From an uncultured Ruegeria sp. (GTDB lineage: Bacteria; Pseudomonadota; Alphaproteobacteria; Rhodobacterales; Rhodobacteraceae), in contig NZ_CANNGO010000016.1 of assembly GCF_947504215.1 (NCBI RefSeq), forward strand, positions 1 to 64,000: 64,000 nucleotides of DNA, read 5' to 3'. A model generated the notes under the pieces. It was not told where the DNA came from and did not search any database. It saw nothing but the letters and a program-made list of their open reading frames with translations. The position numbers were made by a program, and so were the translations under genes. Shown piece after piece: positions 16,943 to 26,824 of this stretch (the first letter of the stretch is position 1; every line of letters starts with the position of its first letter).

Positions 16943-17721
16943 AGCGAGAAGAACACCCCTGTGAGAACGAAGTTGGCGGCGAGGATCAGCACGGCGGCGG
17001 CTTCGACCGAGCCCTTGGTGGCGCGGCCAACACCCTGTGCGCCGCGACCCGAGGACATACCGTAATAGCAGCCCATGATGGCGGCGATCAGGCCAAACGC
17101 AGCACCTTTGACCAGGGACGAGACGATGTCGCGCAGTTCAAGGAAATCGACTGTATTCTTAAGGTAGGTCGCAGGATTGAAGCCCAGGTTCTGGGTGGCG
17201 ACCGTGTAGCCTCCGGCGATGCCGATGACGTCACCGACTGCGACCAGTGCGGGCACAGTTATCACCGCCGCCAGCACACGCGGGGCCGTGAGGTATTTCA
17301 TCGGATGGGTCGAGAGGGTGACCAGCGCGTCGATCTGTTCGGTCACTTTCATAGTCGCTATCTCGGCCGCGATGGATGAGGTCACGCGCGCGGCGATCAT
17401 CAGTCCAACCAGCACCGGTCCAAGCTCGCGCACCATGCCGATGGCCACGATCTGGGGCACCACGGCCTCGGCATTGAAACGGGCACCGCCTGCATAGATT
17501 TGCAATGCCAGGGCGCCGCCGGTGAAGATCGCGGTCAGGCCAACAACCGGCAGCGACAGCCAACCTATGTTCAGCAGGGCCAGACCGAATTCTCGCGGGT
17601 AAAACGGGGGGCGGATGATATGGGAAATGGCGTCTAGCGCAAACAAGGCCACACGCCCGAAGGCGGCGAGCAAGCCCAGGACCGCGCGGCCCAATCCACC
17701 CAGCATTGCGACAGGCGTCAT
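16939..17721 (-). CDS. MlaE-type ABC transporter permease
   Basis: A 260-residue permease of the MlaE/YrbE family: the GFSxxxx-like centre [37 protein letters not shown] is the hallmark, where the EQIDAL segment contacts the ATPase. About five helices follow the family layout. Its start overlaps the alr stop by four bases (17718-17721) and its stop overlaps the MlaF gene start, so alr-mlaE-mlaF are one translationally coupled unit. Confidence 0.92.
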   Translation of the reverse strand: MTPVAMLGGLGRAVLGLLAAFGRVALFALDAISHIIRPPFYPREFGLALLNIGWLSLPVVGLTAIFTGGALALQIYAGGARFNAEAVVPQIVAIGMVRELGPVLVGLMIAARVTSSIAAEIATMKVTEQIDALVTLSTHPMKYLTAPRVLAAVITVPALVAVGDVIGIAGGYTVATQNLGFNPATYLKNTVDFLELRDIVSSLVKGAAFGLIAAIMGCYYGMSSGRGAQGVGRATKGSVEAAAVLILAANFVLTGVFFSL

Positions 17722-18764
17722 TCCACGTAACCCCGTGAATAGCGTTGGCCGATCGAGGTCAGGATTTCATAGCCGATAGTGCCAGCGGCTTCGGCCAGAT
17801 CATCCACGGTCTGATGGCCGTTCAGGATGCGCAGGTGATCCGGGTCGTGGGACAGATCGGTGACGTCCACGGTGATCAAGTCCATCGAGATGCGCCCGAC
17901 AACCGGACAGGGCTGATCGCCCGCAAAGGTGTCGATTCCACCACCGATAGCGCGGTGCAGACCGTCGGCATAACCTGCCGCAACGGTTGCAATGCGCGAC
18001 GGACGCCGCGCGGTCCAGGTGTTGCCGTAGCCAACGGTTTCACCGACTTCGACGGCGCGCACTTGGATGACCGGCAGATCGATGGTTATGACAGGTTTGG
18101 CCCCTGCAAACGGCAACCCGCCATACAGCCCGATACCCGGACGGCAGAGATCAAAGTGAAACGCAGAGCCCAACAGAATGCCGCCCGTTGCCGCCAGAGA
18201 CCGGGGTGCTGACACGCCTTCTGTCATCTCGCGAAACGTCTTGAGCTGTTGCTGGTTCATCGGATGATCAGGTTGGTCTGCACAGGCCAGATGCGATATC
18301 ACAAGGCGGGGGTTCAATGCCTTGATCTTTTCACTCAGTTCGGCCCAGTCAGCAGGCTCAAGCCCCAGACGGTTCATTCCGCTGTCCAGTTGGATACCAA
18401 ACGGATGGTCGGGCAGAGCTTGTAAATGGCGCTGAAACTGTTCCGGGGAATTGATCAGCGGTGTCAGGTCATGGGCCCGCAGCAGATCAGTGTCGCCTTC
18501 CATATGACCCGAGAAAACCTCGATCGTCGGGCCGGGGCCGACAGCCTTACGCACGTCGGCGCCTTCTTCGGCCACGGCCACGAAGAACGTGCGCACGCCT
18601 TCTTCGGCCAGTGCGGATGAAACCGGCCCGGCACCCAGGCCATACCCGTCGGCTTTGACCACGGCTGCGGTTTCAACTTCGGTGGTCGCATCAAGAGCCC
18701 GCCAATTGCTGACGAGTGCTTGAAGATTGATTTTTAAACGCGCGGTACTCATGGCACTGTTCAT
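17718..18764 (-). CDS. alr: alanine racemase
   Basis: A 348-residue PLP enzyme making D-alanine for peptidoglycan. The PLP-binding lysine lies in [12 protein letters not shown] (about Lys37), and the partner tyrosine region is TVGYGNTW. The start at 18764 ([10 protein letters not shown]) is chosen over the longer frame to 18833; an internal ATG at 18752 is also possible. The gene heads an operon with MlaE/MlaF-type genes, which couples cell-wall precursor supply to lipid transport. Confidence 0.92.
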   Translation of the reverse strand: MNSAMSTARLKINLQALVSNWRALDATTEVETAAVVKADGYGLGAGPVSSALAEEGVRTFFVAVAEEGADVRKAVGPGPTIEVFSGHMEGDTDLLRAHDLTPLINSPEQFQRHLQALPDHPFGIQLDSGMNRLGLEPADWAELSEKIKALNPRLVISHLACADQPDHPMNQQQLKTFREMTEGVSAPRSLAATGGILLGSAFHFDLCRPGIGLYGGLPFAGAKPVITIDLPVIQVRAVEVGETVGYGNTWTARRPSRIATVAAGYADGLHRAIGGGIDTFAGDQPCPVVGRISMDLITVDVTDLSHDPDHLRILNGHQTVDDLAEAAGTIGYEILTSIGQRYSRGYVE

Positions 18765-19069
18765 GACATCGGAGCCTTCGAGGTCAAGGGGGAAGAGGCA
18801 GTTTATCGGGGGATTTCCGTGCGTCATAAGCAACTTCCGGCTTGATACAGGGTTAATTCACCCGGTTTTAGACATTCTGATCGAATGTGTCGGCCAATAG
18901 TTTTGCACCAAGCGGGATCAAACCCGACCGCGATTGCCGGTCGTTCTATCATGCTGGAACGTAACCAATCGTAAGTGACCGCTGTTGGCCGCTATGGGCT
19001 GTATGTTGACGCCATAAGGTGATTTAAAACTCGCGGGATCAGAACGCGCTGCACTCGGGGAAACATGTG

Positions 19070-19609
19070 ATGAAATGCGTCGAAGGATATGCGGGGTTTG
19101 AAGTCGAAATTCCAAACCTTTTCGAAAGCGTTTTTACCGCCTCCGAGGGGGCAAATGAGGGTCAGATCATCCGCAGGTTCGTCGATGATCTGATGGTTAC
19201 AACGCCGGATACGGATCTGTTTGTCTATGTCGCGTTGGATAAGGGTACCTTGCTTGGGTGTATCTTCTTTTCACGGCTTAAGTTTGCCGGGGATGCGTGG
19301 CGGCTCTGTTTGTTGTCACCGGTTGCGGTTCGGACGGATCGGCAGCGGGCAGGTGTGGGGCAGAAACTGATCGCTTACGGATTGGACGGCCTGCGCGGCA
19401 AAGGGTTCGACATCGCGATCACCTATGGCGATCCTGAATATTACCGAAAAACCGGATTTATGCCTGTTTCTCAGGATGTTGTACCTGCGCCACTTCCGCT
19501 GAACCATCCGCATGGATGGCTGGGTCAATCGCTGCATGGGTCGGATCTGACACCTGTGCCGGGTCCGTCCCGCTGTGTTCCGGCTTTGAACAAGCCGGAG
19601 CTTTGGTGA
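19070..19609 (+). CDS. GNAT family N-acetyltransferase
   Basis: A 179-residue acetyltransferase. The acetyl-CoA-binding segment VRTDRQRAGVGQKLIAYGLDGLRGKGFD is a clear Q/RxxGxG/A motif, followed by YGDPEYYRKTGFMP. The overall pattern matches YhbS-like GNATs. The ATG at 19070 is used (a GTG directly precedes it) with GGGGAA upstream. It is divergent from alr and convergent with dnaB; its substrate is unknown. Confidence 0.88.
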   Translation: MKCVEGYAGFEVEIPNLFESVFTASEGANEGQIIRRFVDDLMVTTPDTDLFVYVALDKGTLLGCIFFSRLKFAGDAWRLCLLSPVAVRTDRQRAGVGQKLIAYGLDGLRGKGFDIAITYGDPEYYRKTGFMPVSQDVVPAPLPLNHPHGWLGQSLHGSDLTPVPGPSRCVPALNKPELW

Positions 19610-19627
19610 TACGCCGATTGACGGTGA

Positions 19628-21118
19628 TCAGTACCCTTCGACCTGACCGTCTTGCTGCCAGGGCTTGACCAGATTGCCGAAGCGGGTGAACTGCGCCTCG
19701 AATGACAGGTCAACCGTCCCGATGGGGCCGTGGCGCTGCTTGCCGACAATCACTTCGGCCTTGCCATGCAGGCGTTCCATGGCTTGCTTCCACTCCTCCA
19801 TCTTGTCAAGCTCGTGGTCACCGGGTTTTTCACGTTCTTTGTAGTATTCCTCGCGGTACACGAACATCACCACATCGGCGTCCTGTTCGATCGAGCCTGA
19901 TTCCCGCAGGTCGGACAGCTGTGGGCGTTTGTCGTCGCGGTTTTCGACCTGACGCGATAGCTGGGACAGGGCAATCACCGGAATCTGCAACTCTTTGGCG
20001 ATGGCCTTCATGCCCATCGAAATCTCGGCAATCTCGTTCACGCGGTTCTCCGCCATACCGCGGCATAGCTGCAGATAGTCGATCACCAGCAGGTCCAGCC
20101 CATGGGTCCGTTTCAATCGCCGCGCCCGAGCGGCCAGCTGCGAGATCGGCAGGGCAGGGGTATCGTCAATGAACAGAGGACAGGCTTCCAGTTCTTTGGC
20201 GGCGTCCACGAAGCGGCGGAACTCGGCCTCGGTCATGTCACCCTGACGGATTTTGTGCGACGAAATTTCGGACGCTTCGGCCAGAACACGGCCCGCCAGC
20301 TGTTCGGCGCTCATCTCCAATGAAAAGAACCCAACGACGCCACCGTCAACGGCGCCTTCGCTACCGTCCGGCTTCTGCCCGCGTTTATAGGCTTTGGCCA
20401 CGTTGAACGCCACGTTGGTCGCCAGAGAGGTTTTTCCCATCGACGGCCGCCCCGCCAGAATGATCAGGTCAGACGGGTGCAAACCCCCCAGCTGTTTGTC
20501 CAGATCGGCCAGACCGGTGGAAATCCCAGCCATGCCGCCACCGCGCTGGTAGGCCTCGTTGGTGACGTTAACGGCTTCTGTGACCGCCTTGAGGAAGGAT
20601 TGGAAACCCTGTTCGGTCTGGCCCTGCTCGGATAGTTGGTAGAGCTGTTGTTCGGCCTCGACGATCTGTTCCTTGGGTTCGCTGGACACTTCAACACGTG
20701 CCGCCTTGTCCGAGATATCGCGACCAAGCCGGATCAGCTCGCGCCGGATGGCGAGATCATAGATCATCTGTGCATAGTCATGCACCGCAAAGGCGCTGAT
20801 CGAGGCACCGGCGAGTTTAACCAGATAAGCCGGGCCACCCAGTTCCTTCAGGCCTTCATCCTCGGCCATGAAGGATTTCAGCGTGACCGGTGAGGCCAGC
20901 GCGTTCTTGGCGATACGGGTCGCGGCGACCTCGTAAATGCGCGAATGAACCGGATCATAGAAGTGTTCCGCCCCAATGATTGAGGCGACCCGGTCATACA
21001 GGTCGTTATTGGTCAGAATCGCACCCAGAAGCTGTTGTTCAGCCTCAATGGAATGCGGCATGGTTTCGGCGTTCTGAATTTGCGCCGCTGCCTGCTCGAT
21101 ACTGCTGATCTCGTTCAT
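19628..21118 (-). CDS. dnaB: replicative DNA helicase DnaB
   Basis: A 496-residue hexameric helicase. The N-terminal domain begins about residue 20 (PHSIEAEQQLLGAIL), and the RecA-like domain carries Walker A AGRPSMGKTS, GFFSLEMS, VIDYLQL and SDLRESGSIEQDADVV. Size is normal. Two DnaA-box-like sequences and a palindrome lie in its upstream region. It is downstream of pyrE on the same strand but separated by 237 bp, so it likely has its own promoter. Confidence 0.97.
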   Translation of the reverse strand: MNEISSIEQAAAQIQNAETMPHSIEAEQQLLGAILTNNDLYDRVASIIGAEHFYDPVHSRIYEVAATRIAKNALASPVTLKSFMAEDEGLKELGGPAYLVKLAGASISAFAVHDYAQMIYDLAIRRELIRLGRDISDKAARVEVSSEPKEQIVEAEQQLYQLSEQGQTEQGFQSFLKAVTEAVNVTNEAYQRGGGMAGISTGLADLDKQLGGLHPSDLIILAGRPSMGKTSLATNVAFNVAKAYKRGQKPDGSEGAVDGGVVGFFSLEMSAEQLAGRVLAEASEISSHKIRQGDMTEAEFRRFVDAAKELEACPLFIDDTPALPISQLAARARRLKRTHGLDLLVIDYLQLCRGMAENRVNEIAEISMGMKAIAKELQIPVIALSQLSRQVENRDDKRPQLSDLRESGSIEQDADVVMFVYREEYYKEREKPGDHELDKMEEWKQAMERLHGKAEVIVGKQRHGPIGTVDLSFEAQFTRFGNLVKPWQQDGQVEGY

Positions 21119-21193
21119 ACTGCCCCCGCTGCCATTCGGCGGTTCTACACGTGATGCCCCGGTTCAAGCTATCTGCAAATGAATGGGGGTAAG

Positions 21194-21224
21194 TCGGGAT
21201 AACTGCCCACCCGATTGGGGATAA
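21194..21224. promoter_or_regulatory. two DnaA-box-like repeats upstream of dnaB
   Basis: On the minus strand TTATCCCCA (21216-21224) and TTATCCCGA (21194-21202) match the DnaA box TTATCCACA with one and two changes. They are 22 bp apart, about two helical turns, inside a direct repeat GGGATAAC-x-TGCCC on the plus strand. They lie about 80-105 bp upstream of the dnaB start. DnaA binding is inferred only. Confidence 0.4.
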
Positions 21225-21243
21225 CATTGCCCCATCTTGTCAT

Positions 21244-21258
21244 GAGAACAGTGTTCTC
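21244..21258. promoter_or_regulatory. 15-bp palindrome upstream of dnaB
   Basis: GAGAACA and TGTTCTC flank one central base. On the minus strand it falls within the 17-bp spacer of a weak TTGCGA / CAAGAT pair. This is not the usual alphaproteobacterial LexA direct repeat, so the binding protein is unknown. Confidence 0.4.
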
Positions 21259-21355
21259 GCAACATTTGGTAGGGGTGAGGCGAAAATTAGCTAAATAAGC
21301 GCGCAAGGGGACGATTCGGACTGCCGATATCCCCAAACCACTCACAGCCCCTAAT

Positions 21356-22033
21356 TTACGATTTATGCGCCTCTTGCCAGCCGCGTGGGTCGTTCAGGAA
21401 GGCTTCGACGCCATCAAGTGTTTCCTGATCAAAAGCTTTCTGCGCTTTGGCCTCGGCCAGCACGTCCCACCATGTGCAAAGGCTGTGCAATTGAACCCCG
21501 TGATCGCCCAGCGTTTTCTCGGTTTCAGGGAAGATGCCGTAATAGAAAATGACGGCCGTGTGCCCGCAGGTCGCGCCGGTTTCCCGGATTGCATCAACGA
21601 AGCTTAGCTTTGATCCGCCATCGGTGGTCAGGTCCTCGACCAGCAAAACGCGATCGCCTTCGCCCATCGTTCCTTCGATGCGAGCATTGCGACCGTAGCC
21701 TTTGGGTTTTTTGCGAACGTACGTCATCGGCAGCGCCATACGTTCGGCGACCATCGCGGCAAAGGGGATGCCTGCTGTTTCACCGCCTGCGATGTTGTCG
21801 AATGCCTCGAAGCCTACGTCGCGCATCACAGTGACCGTCAGGAAATCCATCAGGGTCGAACGGATGCGCGGGTACGAAATCAGCTTACGGCAATCGATAT
21901 AGGTCGGGCTGGGCAAACCGCTGGATAGCGTGAAGGGTTCGCGGGAATTGAAATGGACGGCCTTGATCTCAAGCAGCATCCGCGCGGTCAGGCGGGCGAT
22001 TTCGGTGCTATCGGGAAATGAACTGGGGATCAT
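21356..22033 (-). CDS. pyrE: orotate phosphoribosyltransferase
   Basis: A 225-residue enzyme of pyrimidine synthesis that joins orotate to PRPP. The PRPP motif [14 protein letters not shown] and the [18 protein letters not shown] start are clear. Length is normal. It is followed on the same strand by dnaB after a 237-bp gap, and preceded by a terminator that closes amt, so it has its own promoter between 22034 and 22111. Confidence 0.95.
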   Translation of the reverse strand: MIPSSFPDSTEIARLTARMLLEIKAVHFNSREPFTLSSGLPSPTYIDCRKLISYPRIRSTLMDFLTVTVMRDVGFEAFDNIAGGETAGIPFAAMVAERMALPMTYVRKKPKGYGRNARIEGTMGEGDRVLLVEDLTTDGGSKLSFVDAIRETGATCGHTAVIFYYGIFPETEKTLGDHGVQLHSLCTWWDVLAEAKAQKAFDQETLDGVEAFLNDPRGWQEAHKS

Positions 22034-22111
22034 GTCGGGACCTCGGCGGATTGCAGTGACGTTGCGGGCTGATAGCCCGTCGACAAGGCCAGAGTCGAGA
22101 GGGGATGGCGC

Positions 22112-22140
22112 AAAAGAAAAGCGGACCCCTAAAGGTCCGC
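22112..22140 (-). terminator. Rho-independent terminator after amt
   Basis: Read on the minus strand, GCGGACC pairs with GGTCCGC across a 6-base loop, then TTTTCTTTT. It is about 36 bp past the amt stop and 79 bp before pyrE begins. Confidence 0.88.
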
Positions 22141-22175
22141 TTGTGCCCTTGCGGGCAGAGCAGGCTAAGGTGGGC

Positions 22176-23357
22176 TCAGCTGCTCATATCGTAGGCGCGC
22201 TCTCCGTGGACCGAAAGGTCGAGCCCGTTTGTCTCGGTCTCAGCGTCTACGCGAAGCGGCGTAATCAGTGCAACCACCTTGACCAACACAATTGTCACAA
22301 CTGCCGTAAAGGCACCCACGATAACAAGCCCACCCAGCTGCGCGGTCCATGTGCCCAGACCAAACAGCGCGATCATGAGCGTGCCAAAGATGCCGCCGAC
22401 ACCGTGCACGGCAAACACATCCAGCGTGTCGTCGATTTTAAGGACGTTGCGGATAACATACACGGCCTCCTGACACAGGATGCCCGCAACGCCACCGATG
22501 ATCAGCGCCTGGACCGGCCCAACAAAGCCAGAGGCGGGTGTTATTGAGGCCAAACCAGCGATTGTGCCGGTGACAAGCCCCACCATCGAGGCTTTGCCAA
22601 ACCTGACCTTTTCCCACAAGGCCCAGGTCAGCGAGGCCGTGGCCGCCGACAAATGCGTCACGGTCATGGCCATTGCGGCGCCACCGTCGGCTGCCAATTG
22701 CGAGCCGCCGTTGAAGCCAAACCAGCCGACCCACAACATCGCTGCCCCGATCATGACAAAACCCGGGTTATGTGGCGGCGTCGTGCGGTTAAGGCGAGGA
22801 CCAAGTACAACAGCGATGATCAACGCAGCGATGCCAGCCGTTTCGTGCACGACGATGCCGCCTGCGAAGTCCCGCACGCCAATCTCGCCCAGAATGCCGC
22901 CATCGGTCAGCATGCCGCCGCCCCAGATCCAGTGCACCACGGGCGCGTAACACAGCAACATCCAAAGGCCCGAAAACGTCAGGACGAACCCAAAACCAAC
23001 CCGTTCGACATATGCGCCAACAATCAAGGCCGGGGTGATGATCGCAAATGTCATCTGAAACGCAAAGAACAGTATCTCGGGCAGGGTGCCGGACAGGCTG
23101 TCAACGTCGACGCCGTTCAGGAATGCCTTGCCCAGGCCACCCCAAAGCCCGGACTCACCCGGACCAAATGCAATGGAGTAACCCGCGACCAGCCACAAGA
23201 TGCTCATCAGGCAGGCAATGGAAAAGCAATGCATGAAGACGCTGAGCACGTTTCGGGCCCGAACCAGGCCGCCATAAAACAGGGCAAGGCCTGGCAATGT
23301 CATGAACAGGACCAGCGCGGTTGCGACGATGATCCAGGCTGTATCGGCTCCGTTCAT
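22176..23357 (-). CDS. amt: ammonium transporter
   Basis: A 393-residue Amt/MEP/Rh channel with about eleven helices. The pore motifs are [30 protein letters not shown] (first pore His), [11 protein letters not shown] and [14 protein letters not shown] (second His). It imports ammonium in nitrogen-poor water. No glnK gene is next to it, unlike most glnK-amt pairs; nitrogen control genes dusB-ntrB-ntrC lie only 2.5 kb away. Its leader has a 9-bp inverted repeat that ends next to the AGAGGAGA ribosome site. Confidence 0.95.
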   Translation of the reverse strand: MNGADTAWIIVATALVLFMTLPGLALFYGGLVRARNVLSVFMHCFSIACLMSILWLVAGYSIAFGPGESGLWGGLGKAFLNGVDVDSLSGTLPEILFFAFQMTFAIITPALIVGAYVERVGFGFVLTFSGLWMLLCYAPVVHWIWGGGMLTDGGILGEIGVRDFAGGIVVHETAGIAALIIAVVLGPRLNRTTPPHNPGFVMIGAAMLWVGWFGFNGGSQLAADGGAAMAMTVTHLSAATASLTWALWEKVRFGKASMVGLVTGTIAGLASITPASGFVGPVQALIIGGVAGILCQEAVYVIRNVLKIDDTLDVFAVHGVGGIFGTLMIALFGLGTWTAQLGGLVIVGAFTAVVTIVLVKVVALITPLRVDAETETNGLDLSVHGERAYDMSS

Positions 23358-23372
23358 GGGCCGTTCTCCTCT

Positions 23373-23451
23373 TTCGCTTCAGGTGTGTCGGTCTACAAAA
23401 ACACGTTGCAAACCGGCACTTCGTGAGTGGTGTGCACAGGGTTGAAGCGAA
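23373..23451 (-). promoter_or_regulatory. inverted repeat in the amt leader next to the ribosome-binding site
   Basis: TTCGCTTCA (23373-23381) and TGAAGCGAA (23443-23451) are exact complements 61 bp apart in the amt 5' region. In the transcript the 3' arm ends directly at the AGAGGAGA Shine-Dalgarno. A stem here could modulate translation or be chance. Confidence 0.3.
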
Positions 23452-23558
23452 TGACGAGCGGGGAAAAAAGAGGCAGTACCCCAAAAGATCGCCTATTTTG
23501 GCAGCCTTTTTTCAACTGGTGATTAAACTTGCGCCATTTTGGGGTGATTGCCAGAAAT

Positions 23559-24035
23559 TTAAGCGAAAAGAGAAAGCCCGTCGGACAGCAGATCCAGCGC
23601 GTGATCGCGCGCTGCGCGACGGACGGCGTCACGACCCGGCGCGCCAAATTCGATGGTCTCGACCCGCGTCGGATGTCCTTTGGCCGCCAATCCGAAGCAC
23701 ACGCGGCCTTCGGGCTTGAACTCGGATCCGCCCGGTCCGGCGATGCCGGTGATTGAAACGGCCAATTGGGCCTGCGAATGGCGAATCGCGCCTTCGGCCA
23801 TTTCACGCGCTACATCTTCCGACACGGCGCCATAGGTGCCCAGTGTTTCGGCGCGAACATCCAGCATGTCCTGCTTGGCCTTATTCGTGTAGGTGACGAA
23901 CCCGCGTTCGACCACCGCCGAGCTGCCGGGAATGTCCGTCAGTGCGGCGGCGACCATACCACCCGTGCAGCTTTCCGCCGTGGCGATCATCACGTTGCGC
24001 GCTTTGGCGCGGTCAAGAAGATCGGCGGCGGTCAC
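23559..24035 (-). CDS. pncC: CinA C-terminal-domain protein (nicotinamide-nucleotide amidase)
   Basis: A 158-residue stand-alone CinA C-terminal domain that deamidates NMN for NAD recycling. The motif ATAESCTGGMVAAALTDIPGSS near residue 17 holds the catalytic Ser/Thr pair, and GIAGPGG follows later. It is the third of three genes joined by 4-base overlaps: ispDF, pgpA, pncC. Confidence 0.92.
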   Translation of the reverse strand: MTAADLLDRAKARNVMIATAESCTGGMVAAALTDIPGSSAVVERGFVTYTNKAKQDMLDVRAETLGTYGAVSEDVAREMAEGAIRHSQAQLAVSITGIAGPGGSEFKPEGRVCFGLAAKGHPTRVETIEFGAPGRDAVRRAARDHALDLLSDGLSLFA

Positions 24036-24529
24036 AGGCCCATAACTCCATGCGCAATGCCAGCTAGGGCTAGAACGCCGATCGCTGCAAATACACCGGC
24101 GATGACGTCATCAAGCATAACGCCCATCGGATCGCCACGGCGGTCTGCCCAACCTACCGGGCCGAGTTTAGTTATGTCGAAGAACCGAAACAGCACGAAC
24201 CCGGCCACCCAGCCGGGCCAGAGCGCGGTAATCTCGATGCCGTGGGCCCAGGACGGGTATGAAATCGCCCAGAGCGCGATGAACTGGCCCGCAACCTCAT
24301 CAATCACGATCTCTGAGGGGTCGTGATCTTTCTGTCCTTCAGTCATGATGCGCGTGGCCCAAAGGCCCGCAAAAAACACGACCAATGTCGCCACCACCAG
24401 CAAGGGGAACCCTCCGATTGTGTGCAATACCCAAGCCAACGGCAGTGCTGCCAGTGATCCCCAGGTGCCGGGTGCGGGACGCAAGTGTCCGACCCCGCAA
24501 ACGGTTCCGATCAGCTGCGCGACGCTCAT
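24032..24529 (-). CDS. pgpA: phosphatidylglycerophosphatase A
   Basis: A 165-residue membrane enzyme that makes phosphatidylglycerol. The start [25 protein letters not shown] and [10 protein letters not shown] are PgpA motifs. It ends in the pncC overlap at 24032-24035 and begins inside the ispDF stop region at 24526-24529. The ORF could be read longer to 24751, but this overlaps ispDF heavily and lacks the family motif, so the ATG at 24529 is used. Confidence 0.93.
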   Translation of the reverse strand: MSVAQLIGTVCGVGHLRPAPGTWGSLAALPLAWVLHTIGGFPLLVVATLVVFFAGLWATRIMTEGQKDHDPSEIVIDEVAGQFIALWAISYPSWAHGIEITALWPGWVAGFVLFRFFDITKLGPVGWADRRGDPMGVMLDDVIAGVFAAIGVLALAGIAHGVMGL

Positions 24530-25656
24530 GTTTTCACCAAGCAGGCCGTGGCCAATGCGGCGATGCCCTCGCTGCGCCCGGTAAAGCCCAGACGTTCGGA
24601 GGTTGTGGCTTTCACCGAGACCTGATCGGGGTTTAATCCCATGATTCTGGACATTTCTTCCCGCATGGCCTGCGCATGAGGCCCGATCTTTGGATACTCG
24701 CACACCAGCGTGCAATCTACATTCGAAATTCGATAGCCCATCTGTTTGCACAGCTCGACCGCGTGCCGCAGGAAGATTTCACTAGCGGCGCCTTTCCATT
24801 GCGGATCAGAGGGCGGGAAATGCTGGCCGATATCACCCTGCGCCAAGGCACCATAGATCGCATCGGTCACAGCATGCATTCCCACATCCGCGTCCGAATG
24901 GCCTTGCAGGCTGCGGTCATGCGGAACTTTGACGCCGCAGAGGATCACATGATCCCCATCCCCAAACCGGTGCACGTCATACCCGTTGCCCAGTCTTACA
25001 TCCATGTTCAGCCCCATTATGCGTTCCGCCCGGGCAAAATCCTCGGGTCTGGTGATTTTGATATTGTCTGCGTCACCTTGCACGATGGCCACATGGATAT
25101 CTGCCGCCCGGGCAACCTCCACATCATCCGCCGCCCCGCCGGGATGCGCCGCATGCGCGCCAACGATGGCGGCATAGTGAAACCCTTGCGGAGTTTGCGC
25201 AGCAAAAAGTGCCGAACGGTCCTGCGTTCCGGTGACAGTTGCCTGCTGACCGGTCCAAAGGGCATCAGTTATAGCCAGTCCAGGGGCCGCGGCGACTTTG
25301 GTGTCTAGTGCCGCAAGAACATCGTGTATGATCCGCGTGTTGACGCAAGGCCGGGCCACGTCGTGGATCAGAACTTTTTCCACCCTTAGGTCTGCCAAGG
25401 CGTTCAGCCCATTGCGCACCGACCCGGCGCGATCAACACCGCCCTCGGCCAGAATCAGGTCGCTGTTCTGGAATTCGTCCCATGCGGCCGCGTCGTCAGG
25501 CGACAGCACAAATACGATGTGATCCACGTGACCTCGAAACCTGTCGATGGTCCAGTCGGCCACACGCCGTCCCGCCAGCGTGCGCCATTGCTTGGGCGTA
25601 TCCCCTCCGGCGCGCAAACCGCGTCCTGCGGCGACGATAATGGCGGCGGTTGTCAT
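24526..25656 (-). CDS. ispDF: bifunctional IspD/IspF enzyme
   Basis: A 376-residue fusion of the MEP isoprenoid pathway. The N-terminal part (about 1-215) is IspD, with the nucleotide-binding [19 protein letters not shown]. The C-terminal part is IspF, beginning near [20 protein letters not shown] with the zinc ligands D and H, and ending [21 protein letters not shown]. Such fusions are common in alphaproteobacteria. It leads the pgpA-pncC coupled unit and is divergent from dusB. Confidence 0.96.
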   Translation of the reverse strand: MTTAAIIVAAGRGLRAGGDTPKQWRTLAGRRVADWTIDRFRGHVDHIVFVLSPDDAAAWDEFQNSDLILAEGGVDRAGSVRNGLNALADLRVEKVLIHDVARPCVNTRIIHDVLAALDTKVAAAPGLAITDALWTGQQATVTGTQDRSALFAAQTPQGFHYAAIVGAHAAHPGGAADDVEVARAADIHVAIVQGDADNIKITRPEDFARAERIMGLNMDVRLGNGYDVHRFGDGDHVILCGVKVPHDRSLQGHSDADVGMHAVTDAIYGALAQGDIGQHFPPSDPQWKGAASEIFLRHAVELCKQMGYRISNVDCTLVCEYPKIGPHAQAMREEMSRIMGLNPDQVSVKATTSERLGFTGRSEGIAALATACLVKT

Positions 25657-25840
25657 ATTAGGGGTGTTCTCCTCTGCTCTGGTCTTTGTTTAGGGGGCGG
25701 TGAAAGCAGAGGCAATCACCCGCGTCACTGTGCCTAAAAAATAGGCGGATGATGATTTTGCGGGCTTGTGGGCCGCCGTTTTGTTGTTCATACGCCGCGG
25801 ATTCGATATCAAACTCGCAACTGCCCAAGGATTAAGCACG

Positions 25841-26824
25841 TTGACCCTGCATCTTGCTGACAAGGATCTGAACCCGCCTGTGCTGCTGGCACCGATGGCC
25901 GGAATCACGGATCGGCCCTTCCGTGATCTCGTGATGCGCTTTGGCGCCGGGATGGTGGTAAGCGAAATGGTCGCCAGTCAGGAGATGGTGCAAGCCAAGC
26001 CGGGCGTGCGTGAGCGTGCGGAACTGTCGGCCGACGTTGAAAACACCGCTGTTCAGCTTGCTGGGCGCGAGGCGCATTGGATGGCCGAAGCCGCACGACA
26101 GGTCGCGGGTCGCGGCGCGCGCGTGATTGATATCAACATGGGTTGCCCGGCCAAGAAGGTAACGAATGGGTATTCCGGCTCGGCTTTGTTGAAGACACCG
26201 GACCATGCGCTGACACTGATCGAGGCAGTCGTTGAGGCGGTAGATGTGCCGGTCACGCTGAAAACGCGGTTAGGCTGGGACGATGCCTTGCTGAACGCCC
26301 CGGACGTGGCGAGGCGGGCACAGAACGCAGGCATTCAGATGGTCACGATACACGGGCGCACACGCTGCCAGTTTTACAAAGGTCATGCCGATTGGCGGGC
26401 CATTCGTGCCGTCAAAGACGCCGTTTCGATCCCGGTGATTGCAAATGGGGACATCACGGACACCAATGCTTCACGCACCGCCTTGCATCAATCTGGTGCC
26501 GATGGCGTTATGATTGGGCGAGGGGCGCAGGGCAAGCCTTGGGTTCTGGCCCAGGTTTGTCATGAGATCTATGGAACCGGCGCGCCCGAAATCCCGACCG
26601 GCGCAGCGTTGGTTGATATGGTGCAGGCCCATTACCAAGCGATGTTGGCCTTCTACGGCGTTGATCTTGGCCTGCGCGTGGCACGCAAACATCTGGGATG
26701 GTACATGGATGAGGCTGGCACGCCTGCACCCTTGCGCCGCGCTGTCTTAACGTCGCGCGATACAGACGACGTGTTGCGCCTGATCAGCGATGCGCTGAGC
26801 GACACGGCCGAGGAAGCGGCATGA
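25841..26824 (+). CDS. dusB: tRNA-dihydrouridine synthase (NifR3/DusB)
   Basis: A 327-residue FMN enzyme that reduces uridine in tRNA. Family motifs are APMAGITDRPFRDL and the catalytic Cys102 in NMGCPAKKV, then ARPGQC-like GRTRCQFY and ADGVMIGRGAQGKPW. Start: the TTG at 25841 has AAGG 10 bases upstream and gives MTLHLADKDLNPPVLLAPMAG; the in-frame TTG at 25766 is possible but extends into weak sequence. The gene is first of dusB-ntrB-ntrC, the Rhodobacter nifR3-ntrBC order, with a four-base overlap to ntrB. Confidence 0.93.
   Translation: MTLHLADKDLNPPVLLAPMAGITDRPFRDLVMRFGAGMVVSEMVASQEMVQAKPGVRERAELSADVENTAVQLAGREAHWMAEAARQVAGRGARVIDINMGCPAKKVTNGYSGSALLKTPDHALTLIEAVVEAVDVPVTLKTRLGWDDALLNAPDVARRAQNAGIQMVTIHGRTRCQFYKGHADWRAIRAVKDAVSIPVIANGDITDTNASRTALHQSGADGVMIGRGAQGKPWVLAQVCHEIYGTGAPEIPTGAALVDMVQAHYQAMLAFYGVDLGLRVARKHLGWYMDEAGTPAPLRRAVLTSRDTDDVLRLISDALSDTAEEAA

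Noticed and set aside
21244..21258. LexA box upstream of dnaB
   Set aside because: Alphaproteobacterial LexA uses a GTTC-N7-GTTC direct repeat, while this is a palindrome with a 1-base centre. It is kept only as an unassigned palindrome.
22653..23426. 257-codon plus-strand open frame opposite amt
   Set aside because: It lies wholly antisense to a clear amt gene and encodes a His/Gln/Arg-rich product with no family pattern, the mark of a GC-rich shadow frame.
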